Shown here in pieces: positions 1-7,714 of a stretch of 64,000 nucleotides of DNA. The DNA is from Fusibacter sp. A1 (GTDB taxonomy: Bacteria > Bacillota > Clostridia > Peptostreptococcales > Acidaminobacteraceae): NCBI RefSeq assembly GCF_004125825.1, contig NZ_QQWI01000001.1:62001-126000 (forward strand), written 5' to 3'. Both the position numbers and the translations under genes were made by a program. The notes under the pieces are model-generated. The model did no database searches. It was given only the letters and a program-made list of their open reading frames with translations, and was not told the DNA's origin. The stretch's first letter is position 1; the number at the start of each line of letters is the position of its first letter.

Positions 1-1102
1 TGAACGCAAGGAGGGATCTTGCTATGTCCGGTTTTGTGAGCGTCATCATAGGTACCGCATAGATTTCTGTGTCCCAAAAGTAATGTCCTTCATATCCTTC
101 GCCCGTCAGTCCTTTTGCAGGCAGCTGACAATGCTTGTCCTTTCCAACAGATGCCATCAGCTGATAGGTGCTGTAATGAAGCGCTTCTTCAGCCGCCTTA
201 TCCCCTTTTATATCTACAAGCGCATAGTTCCAGAACTCATCCAGATAGTTCTGCTGTTCACGGTAATAGAATGCGACTCCCTTTGATCTGACTTCCTTAT
301 TGATTTCAATATTCTTTTCAAGAAGATCCTCATGTCTGATAGAGTCCGTATAGGTGACATATTTCACAAAGTTGAATGAGTCTCCCGCACCAATCGTCGT
401 CACATAACTTCCAATGACCGTGTCTTTGGTCGACAGATATTTCATTTCAACGGAATGGGACATGCTGGCGACAAGCACCAGTTCTGATCGCATGGTCTTT
501 GCGGTGATGCTTCCTACCGATTCATGTACCCCCGTGCTTGTCACTAGAAGCATCTTCTCGTGGCCCGAGGCGACACGCGGGTCCGTGCTGTCCGTGTAAT
601 TCTTCACGTTTCCATCCAAAGTCGATTTGACTTCGATCCTTCCACTGAAGTTTAGCGACTTGACCGTATAATCGATGGTAAAGAGCTCCAAGGTATGAAA
701 AGAAGCCATCCGCTTGATTCCAATCTCAAGTCGATGTCCCTTGGACGATTCCCATTCCACCTTTCTTAGGGCATAGCCCTTTTCGACATCCAGTTCCCTA
801 AAAGTACTGTGTACCGTACCCGATCCATAGCTGAACCGTTCGTCGTCAATATGGATTTCGATCCCCTGAGGATCGATGACGTTGAGCATCTTTTGCGCAT
901 GTTGTGGAAATCCATAAGCGTTTTCACCGTAGACGATATCGATCTCATCGTAGAACCCGTTGATATAGGACCCCCGAATACTTTTAAACTGCTCTGGATA
1001 GCCCTCTTCAAAACAAGCTCTGATTCCCAGATAACCGTTTGCTGTCGTGTACAATGTTTCATCGATCAGTAGCGACGACTGATCCAACTCCTTTGCATCC
1101 AT
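1..1102 (-). CDS. GH65 family disaccharide phosphorylase, N-terminal part (3' end outside window)
   Basis: The minus-strand frame opens at ATG 1102 with GGAGG seven bases upstream and stays open for 367 codons to the window edge, so the C-terminus is missing. Around residues 335-350 it shows the segment GLTGEGYEGHYFWDTEIY, a hallmark of glycoside hydrolase family 65 (maltose, trehalose, kojibiose and nigerose phosphorylases). The visible part covers the N-terminal beta-sandwich, the linker and the start of the (alpha/alpha)6 barrel; the catalytic Glu lies outside. These cytoplasmic enzymes split alpha-glucosides with phosphate to beta-glucose 1-phosphate plus glucose. It is the last visible gene of the operon SBP-permease-permease-phosphorylase, so it should act on the imported sugar. 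The exact disaccharide cannot be told from this part. Family assignment is firm, substrate open. Confidence 0.88.
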   Translation of the reverse strand, partial: MDAKELDQSSLLIDETLYTTANGYLGIRACFEEGYPEQFKSIRGSYINGFYDEIDIVYGENAYGFPQHAQKMLNVIDPQGIEIHIDDERFSYGSGTVHSTFRELDVEKGYALRKVEWESSKGHRLEIGIKRMASFHTLELFTIDYTVKSLNFSGRIEVKSTLDGNVKNYTDSTDPRVASGHEKMLLVTSTGVHESVGSITAKTMRSELVLVASMSHSVEMKYLSTKDTVIGSYVTTIGAGDSFNFVKYVTYTDSIRHEDLLEKNIEINKEVRSKGVAFYYREQQNYLDEFWNYALVDIKGDKAAEEALHYSTYQLMASVGKDKHCQLPAKGLTGEGYEGHYFWDTEIYAVPMMTLTKPDIARSLLAF

Positions 1103-1126
1103 AAAAACCTCCATTAATTACATAGA

Positions 1127-1147
1127 GCCGCCGGACAAGCCAGCAGC
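1127..1147 (-). other. Stem-loop between permease and phosphorylase genes
   Basis: On the transcript strand GCTGCTGG, a five-base loop, and CCGGCGGC form an eight-pair stem with two G-U pairs. No T-run follows, so it is more likely an mRNA processing or stability element than a terminator. It sits in the 54-base gap between the permease stop and the GH65 start. Confidence 0.4.
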
Positions 1148-1156
1148 CCTAGTTCT

Positions 1157-2017
1157 TTACTTGATCGATCCCGAAACCATACCTTTGATGATATGTTTCT
1201 GAGCGAATAGAAATCCAACAATTACAGGAGCCGCAGCCATGAGAACGGCTGTCATGATCAGATCCCATTTTTTAACAAACGACCCTGCGAAGTTACGTAT
1301 GGCAAGGGGGATCGTTTGAATGTCCTGCCCGACGCCCAATACCAGTGATGGAAGTAAGAAATCGTTCCATATCCAGATTCCGTTTAAAATGATGATGGTC
1401 ACGACAATCGGCTTTAAAATCGGCATGATGATCTTAAAGAAGATCTGTGGCTTTGAACAACCGTCAATCGTCGCTGCTTCTTCAAGCTCCTTGGGTATCG
1501 ATTTGATAAAACCGTGAAACATGAACACAGCCAGTGGAGCTCCAAAGCCTATATATGCCATGATCATGCCATGATAGGTTCTAAGCATGGACACACCTGT
1601 CGTTTCTTTGATAATCCTGAACAAGGCGACAAGAGGAAACATAACCACCTGAAAAGGTATGATGAGACCGCTTAAGAACAACAGAAAGATAATTGTCGAT
1701 ATTTTCGACTTCGTCCGCACGAGCACCCAGGCGGCCATTGCCGAGAACAAGGTGATCGTAGTGAGTGAAAACAGCGTGATGATCACCGATGAGAAAACAC
1801 TCGAAGAATACCTGATCGTAGGTTTGCTCCAGATTGTTTTGATGTTTTCCACCAACTGTCCCCAGTGATCCGGCATTGAAATCGGGTTGGTGATGATTTC
1901 AAGCGAGGCCTTGGCCGAATTGATAATGACGATGAAAAACGGAGACATTGTGATGATGAACAAAACGATAGTGATCAGGGTTAAAATCAGCGTAATAATT
2001 TTTCTTTTTCTGGCCAT
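1157..2017 (-). CDS. Sugar ABC transporter permease, MalG type (system 1)
   Basis: A 286-residue inner-membrane permease with about six hydrophobic segments and, near residues 190-210, the cytoplasmic EAA loop (ELEEAATIDGCSKPQIFFKI) that docks the ATPase of carbohydrate uptake ABC importers (CUT1, MalG side). Its start codon overlaps the last base of the upstream MalF-type gene, a sign of translational coupling. The C-terminus KGMVSGSIK is typical of the family. It is very similar along its whole length to the permease at 28014-28874; the differences cluster in the first 70 residues. No ATPase gene lies in this operon, so a shared MsmX/MalK-like ATPase is inferred. Substrate is presumably an alpha-glucoside, given the downstream GH65 gene. 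Confidence 0.93.
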   Translation of the reverse strand: MARKRKIITLILTLITIVLFIITMSPFFIVIINSAKASLEIITNPISMPDHWGQLVENIKTIWSKPTIRYSSSVFSSVIITLFSLTTITLFSAMAAWVLVRTKSKISTIIFLLFLSGLIIPFQVVMFPLVALFRIIKETTGVSMLRTYHGMIMAYIGFGAPLAVFMFHGFIKSIPKELEEAATIDGCSKPQIFFKIIMPILKPIVVTIIILNGIWIWNDFLLPSLVLGVGQDIQTIPLAIRNFAGSFVKKWDLIMTAVLMAAAPVIVGFLFAQKHIIKGMVSGSIK

Positions 2018-2922
2018 TACATCTCAACCTCCCTTTTCTTACTGAAATATACCTGCCCGATCGAGACAAAGGATAAGACGATGAAGAACACAATCGCCCT
2101 TGCCTGTCCTTCGGCCATATTATTGTATTTGAAGGCGACATTATAGATATGTACCGCCAAAAGTTCTGTAGAATTGACAATATGGTCCTGGTAGATGTCC
2201 GCCGGCCCTCCATTGGTGAGGGCTATGATGATATCATATTGTTTAAAAGAGTTCACCAGCGTCAAAAATGAAGTGATGGTAAATGCCTGTGCGATCATGG
2301 GAATGGTGATATTCCATAGTTTCTGTAAAAAATTAGCGCCATCTATCTCACTGGCTTCCAAAAGTTCTTGCGGAACATTTAGAAGTGCGGCGATATAGAT
2401 CATCATGATATAACCTGCATACTGCCAGGTAAATGCGAAAATCAGGCCAAATAGCGTTAAATTGGGTTCTGCGAGTATCAGAAGCTGTTCAATAAAGTCT
2501 ATCCCTAGGAGTCCTCCGATTGCCGGAACAACGCTTTTGAAGATAAACTGCCAGATATATCCGAGAACGAGTCCGCCAATCAGATTTGGAATAAAGAATC
2601 CCGCCCGGTAGAAATTCTTAAACTTGATCTCCCTAGTCACAAGAAATGCGAATGTGAGAGAAATGAAGTTGATGGATATGACACTGAGCAGTGTGAACAG
2701 GAAGGTTCTTAAAAATGAATATCTGAACGCAATATCAGAAAACATATTGGCATAGTTCGCAAAACCAAGAAAATTAGGTGTTTCTCCTGCCACCGCCGTC
2801 CAGTCAGTAAACGAATAATAGAGACCCATGAAAAATGGTACGATTACGACGAGTAAAAAAGACAAAAGCGCCGGTGCAAGAAATAGCCAGAATATGAGTT
2901 TGTCTTTTGTATATCTATTCAT
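2017..2922 (-). CDS. Sugar ABC transporter permease, MalF type (system 1)
   Basis: A 301-residue polytopic protein starting MNRYTKDKLIFWLFLAPALL, as usual for CUT1 MalF/UgpA-type permeases. It carries the EAA loop (LLEASEIDGANFLQKLWNIT, about residues 205-225) and the motif TNGGPADIYQD before the last membrane segments. It pairs with the downstream MalG-type permease, with which it overlaps by one base, to form the membrane channel. The paralogue at 28874-29779 has the same length and nearly the same sequence. The gene follows the binding-protein gene after a 65-base gap that contains a GC-rich hairpin. Confidence 0.93.
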   Translation of the reverse strand: MNRYTKDKLIFWLFLAPALLSFLLVVIVPFFMGLYYSFTDWTAVAGETPNFLGFANYANMFSDIAFRYSFLRTFLFTLLSVISINFISLTFAFLVTREIKFKNFYRAGFFIPNLIGGLVLGYIWQFIFKSVVPAIGGLLGIDFIEQLLILAEPNLTLFGLIFAFTWQYAGYIMMIYIAALLNVPQELLEASEIDGANFLQKLWNITIPMIAQAFTITSFLTLVNSFKQYDIIIALTNGGPADIYQDHIVNSTELLAVHIYNVAFKYNNMAEGQARAIVFFIVLSFVSIGQVYFSKKREVEM

Positions 2923-2948
2923 AAATGCTACCCCTTTTTTAAAATAGA

Positions 2949-2975
2949 AAGGGCGTGGGTTATACCCACACCCTT
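2949..2975 (-). other. Intercistronic hairpin downstream of binding-protein gene (system 1)
   Basis: Arms AAGGGCGTGGGT and ACCCACACCCTT pair with a single mismatch around a three-base loop. There is no long T-run after it on the transcript strand. Hairpins in this position protect the upstream mRNA or cause partial termination, so that the binding protein is made in excess over the permeases. The second sugar operon has a comparable hairpin at the same place. Confidence 0.6.
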
Positions 2976-2987
2976 AGAGATGAATGA

Positions 2988-4322
2988 CTATTTCAATTCT
3001 TCAATTTTATCTTTGATTAAATTGATGAACTCTTCCTTAGTGATGTCACCTTTTGCAAAACTTTCGTAAATCGGAGCGATAGTTCCCATTCCGAAACCGT
3101 CAGGCATATCGTTTTGAAGCCATGTGTACGCTTTTCCTTTTGCTACCCATTCTGCAAGATTGGCAGATAAAGGAGCATCTGGCTTAAGTGTCACATTGGT
3201 GAACGCAGGTACCATCTGTGCTTCCTTAACCATATAATTGTGGCCGGCTTCATTTGTAGCCATATAGTTTAGAAACGCTTTTGCAGCATCCATATTTTCA
3301 CTCTCGTTGTTTAAAACATAGAATGAAGGTGCTCCGATAAAGATTGTGGTAAGTTCACCTTTGACAGAAGCGTGTGGAGCAAATGCCATTGGGAAATCAA
3401 CTCCGTTTGAGATCATCCAAGGATCGATCCAGTTACCTTGATGGATGAACGCGGATTGCTGAGTTCCGAACTGTCCGACTTGCGCGTCATAGTTTCCTGT
3501 TAAAAGGACCGCCCTATCCGAGTAATTGAATAGGAGTTCCACCCAGTCCGCATACTCAGTCAAGCGCTGCATGTCCGCCTCACCCATGTTCAACTTATCA
3601 AGAACCGTGGTGTCGCCGAACTCAAGACCTGCCGACAAATATCCGTTGAAGTTATGTAGTCCTGTAACCCATCTCATGTCAGGACCAGCTGCCATCGCGA
3701 CTACCGATTTGATTCCAAGTTCATCTTTCATCGAATCGATTTTTTCAAATGCGGCCTCATAGGCTTCTTGAGAGGTAAGCGACGCAGGATCGACTCCTGC
3801 TTTTTTAAGCATATCGACGTTATACGCCATTCCCCATCCTTCAACAGCTACAGGGAAGCCATAGGTAGTTCCATCCACAACGAACTCAAGTGCGGTAAGA
3901 TCCATCCATTCCTCATTTTCAAATGGAGTCAGTTTGGAAGCCCATGTGTTATAGCCGCCCATACCTTCTATGACAAAGATATCCGGTTGTCTGTCCGATT
4001 GAAATTCCGCTTTGAGATTTTCAGCATATGGTGAATCCCCACCAGATGTCTTTACTGTCACTTTTACGCCTGTGGCAGCTTCGTATTCCGCTGCGAAAGC
4101 TGACAACTGCTCGTGAATCTCAACTTTGTTCTGATAGATCACGACTTCCTGATCTTTCATAGGAACATCAGCCGTATCGTCACCGGCGCTATCGTCCGTT
4201 TCGTCATCCATGACAGCATCAGAATCGGTTGTGTCGGTCGTGTCGGTGTCAGTGGTCGTACAACCTGCAAATAGGCCTATGACAAGTAGTAAGGTCAACA
4301 GTAGTGCAAATAATTTTTTCAT
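2988..4322 (-). CDS. Extracellular sugar-binding lipoprotein, family 1 (system 1)
   Basis: 444 residues. The N-terminus MKKLFALLLTLLLVIGLFAGC is a lipoprotein signal with lipobox LFAGC, so the mature protein is anchored to the outer face of the membrane by Cys21. A linker rich in Asp and Thr (about residues 22-55) leads into a family 1 solute-binding fold (MalE/UgpB type) beginning KDQEVVIYQNK. It captures the sugar for the permeases encoded next to it. The mature domain is closely similar to that of the protein at 29874-31193, but the linkers differ completely. As first gene of the operon it lies back-to-back with the AraC-type regulator gene. Confidence 0.93.
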   Translation of the reverse strand: MKKLFALLLTLLLVIGLFAGCTTTDTDTTDTTDSDAVMDDETDDSAGDDTADVPMKDQEVVIYQNKVEIHEQLSAFAAEYEAATGVKVTVKTSGGDSPYAENLKAEFQSDRQPDIFVIEGMGGYNTWASKLTPFENEEWMDLTALEFVVDGTTYGFPVAVEGWGMAYNVDMLKKAGVDPASLTSQEAYEAAFEKIDSMKDELGIKSVVAMAAGPDMRWVTGLHNFNGYLSAGLEFGDTTVLDKLNMGEADMQRLTEYADWVELLFNYSDRAVLLTGNYDAQVGQFGTQQSAFIHQGNWIDPWMISNGVDFPMAFAPHASVKGELTTIFIGAPSFYVLNNESENMDAAKAFLNYMATNEAGHNYMVKEAQMVPAFTNVTLKPDAPLSANLAEWVAKGKAYTWLQNDMPDGFGMGTIAPIYESFAKGDITKEEFINLIKDKIEELK

Positions 4323-4348
4323 TTGAATTCCCCCTTTTCAGTACATAA

Positions 4349-4442
4349 TCATACGTTTTACCTATACCACCACGGTATTCAATTATTCATCCTAGAGTAG
4401 GCTTTTGCATATTCGGTTGATAATCATGTAAAACACGTATGA
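4349..4442. promoter_or_regulatory. Inverted-repeat pair in the AraC / sugar operon divergent region
   Basis: TCATACGTTTTAC at 4349-4361 recurs on the opposite strand as TCATACGTGTTTTAC at 4428-4442, differing by a two-base insertion. Both copies lie in the 200-base space between the divergent AraC-type gene and the sugar operon, as expected for regulator half-sites with a DNA loop. The assignment to the AraC-type protein is inference. Confidence 0.45.
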
Positions 4443-4486
4443 CTAAGTATAAACTTTATTTTCGTGCCGCTTTTATATTTTTACGG

Positions 4487-4492
4487 TATAAT
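4487..4492 (+). promoter_or_regulatory. Probable -10 box of the AraC-type regulator gene
   Basis: A perfect TATAAT lies 31 bases before the ATG at 4523. No good -35 hexamer is found 16-18 bases upstream, which would fit an activator-dependent promoter. Confidence 0.4.
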
Positions 4493-4522
4493 TTATACTA
4501 TAAAGCAGATTGTGAGGAATAT

Positions 4523-5230
4523 ATGGACTATAAATTACTCAAGGAAAAATTAAAGAATATGGACTGCCACTATATCCATCCGTCTTTTGAACTCGAGCGA
4601 AAACTGATCAACGAAATAAAGCTTGCCATGAAGGAAGAGGCTTTCAGTACGCTTGACACGATCAATTCGCTGGAACGAGCCGTCTTATCCCGCGACCCCT
4701 TAAGGTCGCTGAAAAATTCCCTGATCGCATCCTGCACCCTTTTTACTCGCGCAGTCATCGAAGCTGGGGTCTCTTCAGAAGATGCCTTCTCCCAGAGCGA
4801 TCTGTTTATCATGTCGATCGAATCGATTCACCACCACGGCTTACTCCTAAAATTCGAATATGAAATGGTTGAGGAGTTCATTTCACTTGTCATTCACTCG
4901 AATATTTACAATTATCCAAAACCCATCTCCAGAGTAGTGAGATATATCTACGAACATATCACCGAACCCCTCTCCTTAAGCCTTTTGGCTGAATATGCAA
5001 GCATGTCATCAGACTATCTGTCCAAACTCTTCATTTTAGAAGTGGGAATGCCTGTCACACCATTCATTCAAATTCAAAAGATTGAAATCGCGAAGTATTT
5101 TCTACGCTATTCTCAGATTTCCTTATCAGAAATCGCTACTTTGCTATCCTTTTGCAATCCAGGTTATTTCACGAAAGTCTTTATTAAACATACCGGCCTT
5201 ACGCCAAGTAGTTTTAGAAAACTTGAGTAA
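4523..5230 (+). CDS. AraC family transcriptional regulator
   Basis: The ATG at 4523 is chosen because GAGGA lies six bases ahead; the open frame runs further upstream but without a binding site. The 235-residue product has an all-helical N-terminal region of about 130 residues with no recognisable sugar cupin, and a C-terminal double helix-turn-helix of about 100 residues. The latter shows LSLLAEYASMSSDYLSKLF and SEIATLLSFCNPGYFTKVF followed by TGLTPSSFRK, the normal AraC/XylS pattern. It lies divergent from the first sugar operon and most likely activates it. No membrane segment. The effector is not apparent. Confidence 0.9.
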   Translation: MDYKLLKEKLKNMDCHYIHPSFELERKLINEIKLAMKEEAFSTLDTINSLERAVLSRDPLRSLKNSLIASCTLFTRAVIEAGVSSEDAFSQSDLFIMSIESIHHHGLLLKFEYEMVEEFISLVIHSNIYNYPKPISRVVRYIYEHITEPLSLSLLAEYASMSSDYLSKLFILEVGMPVTPFIQIQKIEIAKYFLRYSQISLSEIATLLSFCNPGYFTKVFIKHTGLTPSSFRKLE

Positions 5231-5235
5231 TAAAA

Positions 5236-5271
5236 AAGCCGCCTGATCAAAAATGAGTGATAAGGTGGCTT
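5236..5271 (-). terminator. Terminator between convergent genes
   Basis: AAGCCGCCTGATCA pairs with TGATAAGGTGGCTT (one bulge, one G-U). On the minus strand the stem is followed by TTTTTTATTA, on the plus strand by a weaker CTTATTC. It should stop the kinase-like gene transcript and partly also the AraC-type gene. Confidence 0.75.
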
Positions 5272-5272
5272 C

Positions 5273-6664
5273 TTATTCGATTAGTATCATTACAAATGTG
5301 GACGCCCCAGAATAATACCTACCGGCATATGCCCTGATCGATACGGTATATTTGCCAGGTTCCCAGTCAGTCGTGTCGAATGAAATTGCAGTGCCCGTCG
5401 TTTTAAACGGTTTATCCTTTACAGAATGACTTGGCACATGCCAGATTTCAAGGAGGTAATACTCCGCACCTTCTGATGCCGTCCATGTCAGGTTCAGAGG
5501 CATCCCTCGCACGTGGTTGAGGAAGGACTCATTCGCTATGACAGGAACTTCAAGAACCCCTGCCATGTCTCTATCGGTCATAGGCTCCAAAACCCCGGTA
5601 TCGAGCTCCCCTAAAGGGACAAACTCGTCTTCAATTTCAAGCGTTCCGTTTGAGGTAGGATTGAACAGCGTGATGGAAAAGACAAGAAGGATAGAAAGTA
5701 CGATTCCAATCGCCTTGTTTCTTCGTCTTCTGATTTGCCTGTTCTCCGGTTCAATCGCCATCAGCCTGATCAGCTGCGCATAGGTCTCAGGAACGCTATG
5801 GGGTCTGTCCTTTGGGTCTTCCCTTGTGAGTGACTGTATGAACTCGGGCATCAATACCCCGGTGCGAATCAAAGACTTGTTATAGTAGCTGATCACCATG
5901 TTCAGGATAGAACCTACAGAATAGAGGTCGGACCATGGTCCGATACCCGACCCTTTTTCGATTTCAGGTGCGATGAACACTTCGTTTTCCATTAGCATGG
6001 TGGACTCTGAAAGTCCGGAAATGAGGTGGGTGATATTGAAATCACCGAGCAGGATCCTATCCGTCGTGATATAGATGTTCTCGGGTTTGATATTGCGGTG
6101 AACGATTCCCTTTTCGTGTAGGCTGTCCAGCAGGTCGAAAAGTTCTGTAGCAATCCAATTGACCTCGTTGTAGGTCAATTGGATACCCGCCTGCAGGCAT
6201 TCCTTAAAGGTCGGATACTCCACATAAGGATAAATCAGGTACAAGGTGTTGTTCTCCTCAAAATGATCCAATATGCCGATCAGTTCGTCAGCGGCCAGGC
6301 GGTTGATCTGTTCAAGTGAAGTGATCTCCCTCAGATACCTGGTCTTGAGTTCCTGATAAGCGATTTGCCTGCTTGCTGAATTGTCTTTAAGAACCACATT
6401 TTTTGACCTATCTTTCCTGACAAAGTCCAGTTTGACGTGATTGTACATCAGGTAGTTCTGAGGAAAGAACTCTTTGATAATGATCTTTTCATCCGATTCC
6501 AAATTCAGACCGCAATAAAGCACGTGATGGCTGTTGATAAAGATAGTATCCATCACCTGATAAGACATATTTTTAAGCAGCGTACCCTTGAGCAAGCCGC
6601 TCTCAAATCGAATAGGTATCCTTGTCTGCCTGACGATCTGCACTAAGTCCTCTTTACTGAACAT
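5273..6664 (-). CDS. Serine/threonine kinase-like membrane protein with degenerate active site
   Basis: 463 residues if started at ATG 6664 (AGAAGG seven bases ahead); a GTG 12 codons upstream is possible. Residues about 20-285 have a eukaryotic-type kinase fold: Lys in IIIKEFF, the C-helix Glu, catalytic-loop HRNIKPENIY at 189-198, GDFN at 207-210, IAPEIE, and WSDLYSVGSIL. The catalytic Asp of HRD is Asn191 and DFG reads DFN (Asn210), so phosphotransfer is doubtful. A single membrane span (about residues 318-335) follows, then about 125 outside residues ending in a domain with ASEGAEYYLLEIW and GKYTVSIRAYAG that looks like a fibronectin III fold. The layout resembles PrkC-type receptors but with a pseudokinase core. 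No partner phosphatase is adjacent. It may bind ATP and signal by conformation. Confidence 0.82.
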   Translation of the reverse strand: MFSKEDLVQIVRQTRIPIRFESGLLKGTLLKNMSYQVMDTIFINSHHVLYCGLNLESDEKIIIKEFFPQNYLMYNHVKLDFVRKDRSKNVVLKDNSASRQIAYQELKTRYLREITSLEQINRLAADELIGILDHFEENNTLYLIYPYVEYPTFKECLQAGIQLTYNEVNWIATELFDLLDSLHEKGIVHRNIKPENIYITTDRILLGDFNITHLISGLSESTMLMENEVFIAPEIEKGSGIGPWSDLYSVGSILNMVISYYNKSLIRTGVLMPEFIQSLTREDPKDRPHSVPETYAQLIRLMAIEPENRQIRRRRNKAIGIVLSILLVFSITLFNPTSNGTLEIEDEFVPLGELDTGVLEPMTDRDMAGVLEVPVIANESFLNHVRGMPLNLTWTASEGAEYYLLEIWHVPSHSVKDKPFKTTGTAISFDTTDWEPGKYTVSIRAYAGRYYSGASTFVMILIE

Positions 6665-6862
6665 CCTCGCACCTTCTGTACCTATGATCCACCTAGACAC
6701 TCGTGTTTAGCCTTATCTTATATATACCCCATCGGCATGGATTTTACCAAATTTGTCCTTCATAAAAAGACTAGGAAGACTGATTTTACACATAGTCTGT
6801 TGTTTTCAATTGGAATGGGGTATGTATAGACTTGAGACTTGAGATCAAAAAGGAGTATACGG

Positions 6863-7714
6863 ATGGCTAAAGCACTTGAAAAACTCAATAACAAAATCGA
6901 CTACCATCATCATTTACTTTTAAACAGCGTCAACACTTTCGAAAAAACGATTGTAGACGATGGTGGCATAGACCGGATTCTAGATCTTTTGTACCATTCC
7001 TTTATTTTTTTAGTTGTACACTTCAGATTTGAGGAACACACGATCAGTCTAGTCAATCTTAATTTGCTCTCAGAGCTTGAGACGGAACATCGGCGACTGC
7101 TGCTTGAACTTCCACCCATGGACAAGTGGGCCTTTATGGTTGCCAATCATTCAGCGGAGCTTCTAAGCATCCTTAACGAGGACTTCACCGTCACCCATTT
7201 CTTATGGGAGCGTAAGTTCTTTTCAGAACTGCCACGACTTGATTTCCCTTCGTCCAAGTACCCTACCTCAAGCGGTGTGATGATCATGCTCTACTTTGAA
7301 TCCGCCTTGCTGATCAAGCTGATAGGCAGTGGCAACCTTTCTGAATATCATCAGTTGCTACGTCAGTTTACAAAAACCAGACTCAAAGGAAAAATCATTC
7401 CAAACGCCCAGCTAATCGTCGATCTAAGCGACTGGTCGTTCACTAAGGATGATTCGCACACACACAAGGAGAATCTGAAAGATCTGTTTCATATAGAAAA
7501 CCTTAGACCCAACCTAATCATTACCCCGCTTTACAAGGAAAATTTCGTATTCAAGGAACTGCTCAATCCTACGGATGACATCATCACAAGCACGACTGAA
7601 CTGATACACCTGATCGATACGAAAAACATTGAGATCGGCTTTCTTCAGGATGCGCTTGTGATAGGAAATTACAGCGACTACGAAACTTATTTCAGCGACT
7701 TTCTAGGTCTTTAA
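6863..7714 (+). CDS. Hemerythrin-like N-terminal domain protein of unknown function
   Basis: The start ATG 6863 has AAGGAG seven bases ahead, giving 283 residues. Residues 1-130 align by eye with bacterial hemerythrin: IDYHHHLLL (first His), VHFRFEEHTI (the HFxxEE pair of helix 2) and ETEHRRLL (helix 3). The second helix-3 His is missing and in the last ligand motif (THFLWERKF) the usual Asp position is Arg, so the di-iron site is incomplete. Residues 130-283 are unlike anything I recognise: helical, soluble, ending in a segment with many acidic and aromatic residues. No signal peptide. It could be an oxygen or redox sensor that has lost canonical metal binding, or only a helical bundle. The stop codon overlaps that of the convergent oxidoreductase gene. 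Confidence 0.6.
   Translation: MAKALEKLNNKIDYHHHLLLNSVNTFEKTIVDDGGIDRILDLLYHSFIFLVVHFRFEEHTISLVNLNLLSELETEHRRLLLELPPMDKWAFMVANHSAELLSILNEDFTVTHFLWERKFFSELPRLDFPSSKYPTSSGVMIMLYFESALLIKLIGSGNLSEYHQLLRQFTKTRLKGKIIPNAQLIVDLSDWSFTKDDSHTHKENLKDLFHIENLRPNLIITPLYKENFVFKELLNPTDDIITSTTELIHLIDTKNIEIGFLQDALVIGNYSDYETYFSDFLGL

Noticed and set aside
83-286. Plus-strand open frame of 67 codons
   Set aside because: It is the antisense shadow of the GH65 gene, which has the family motif and a good ribosome binding site.
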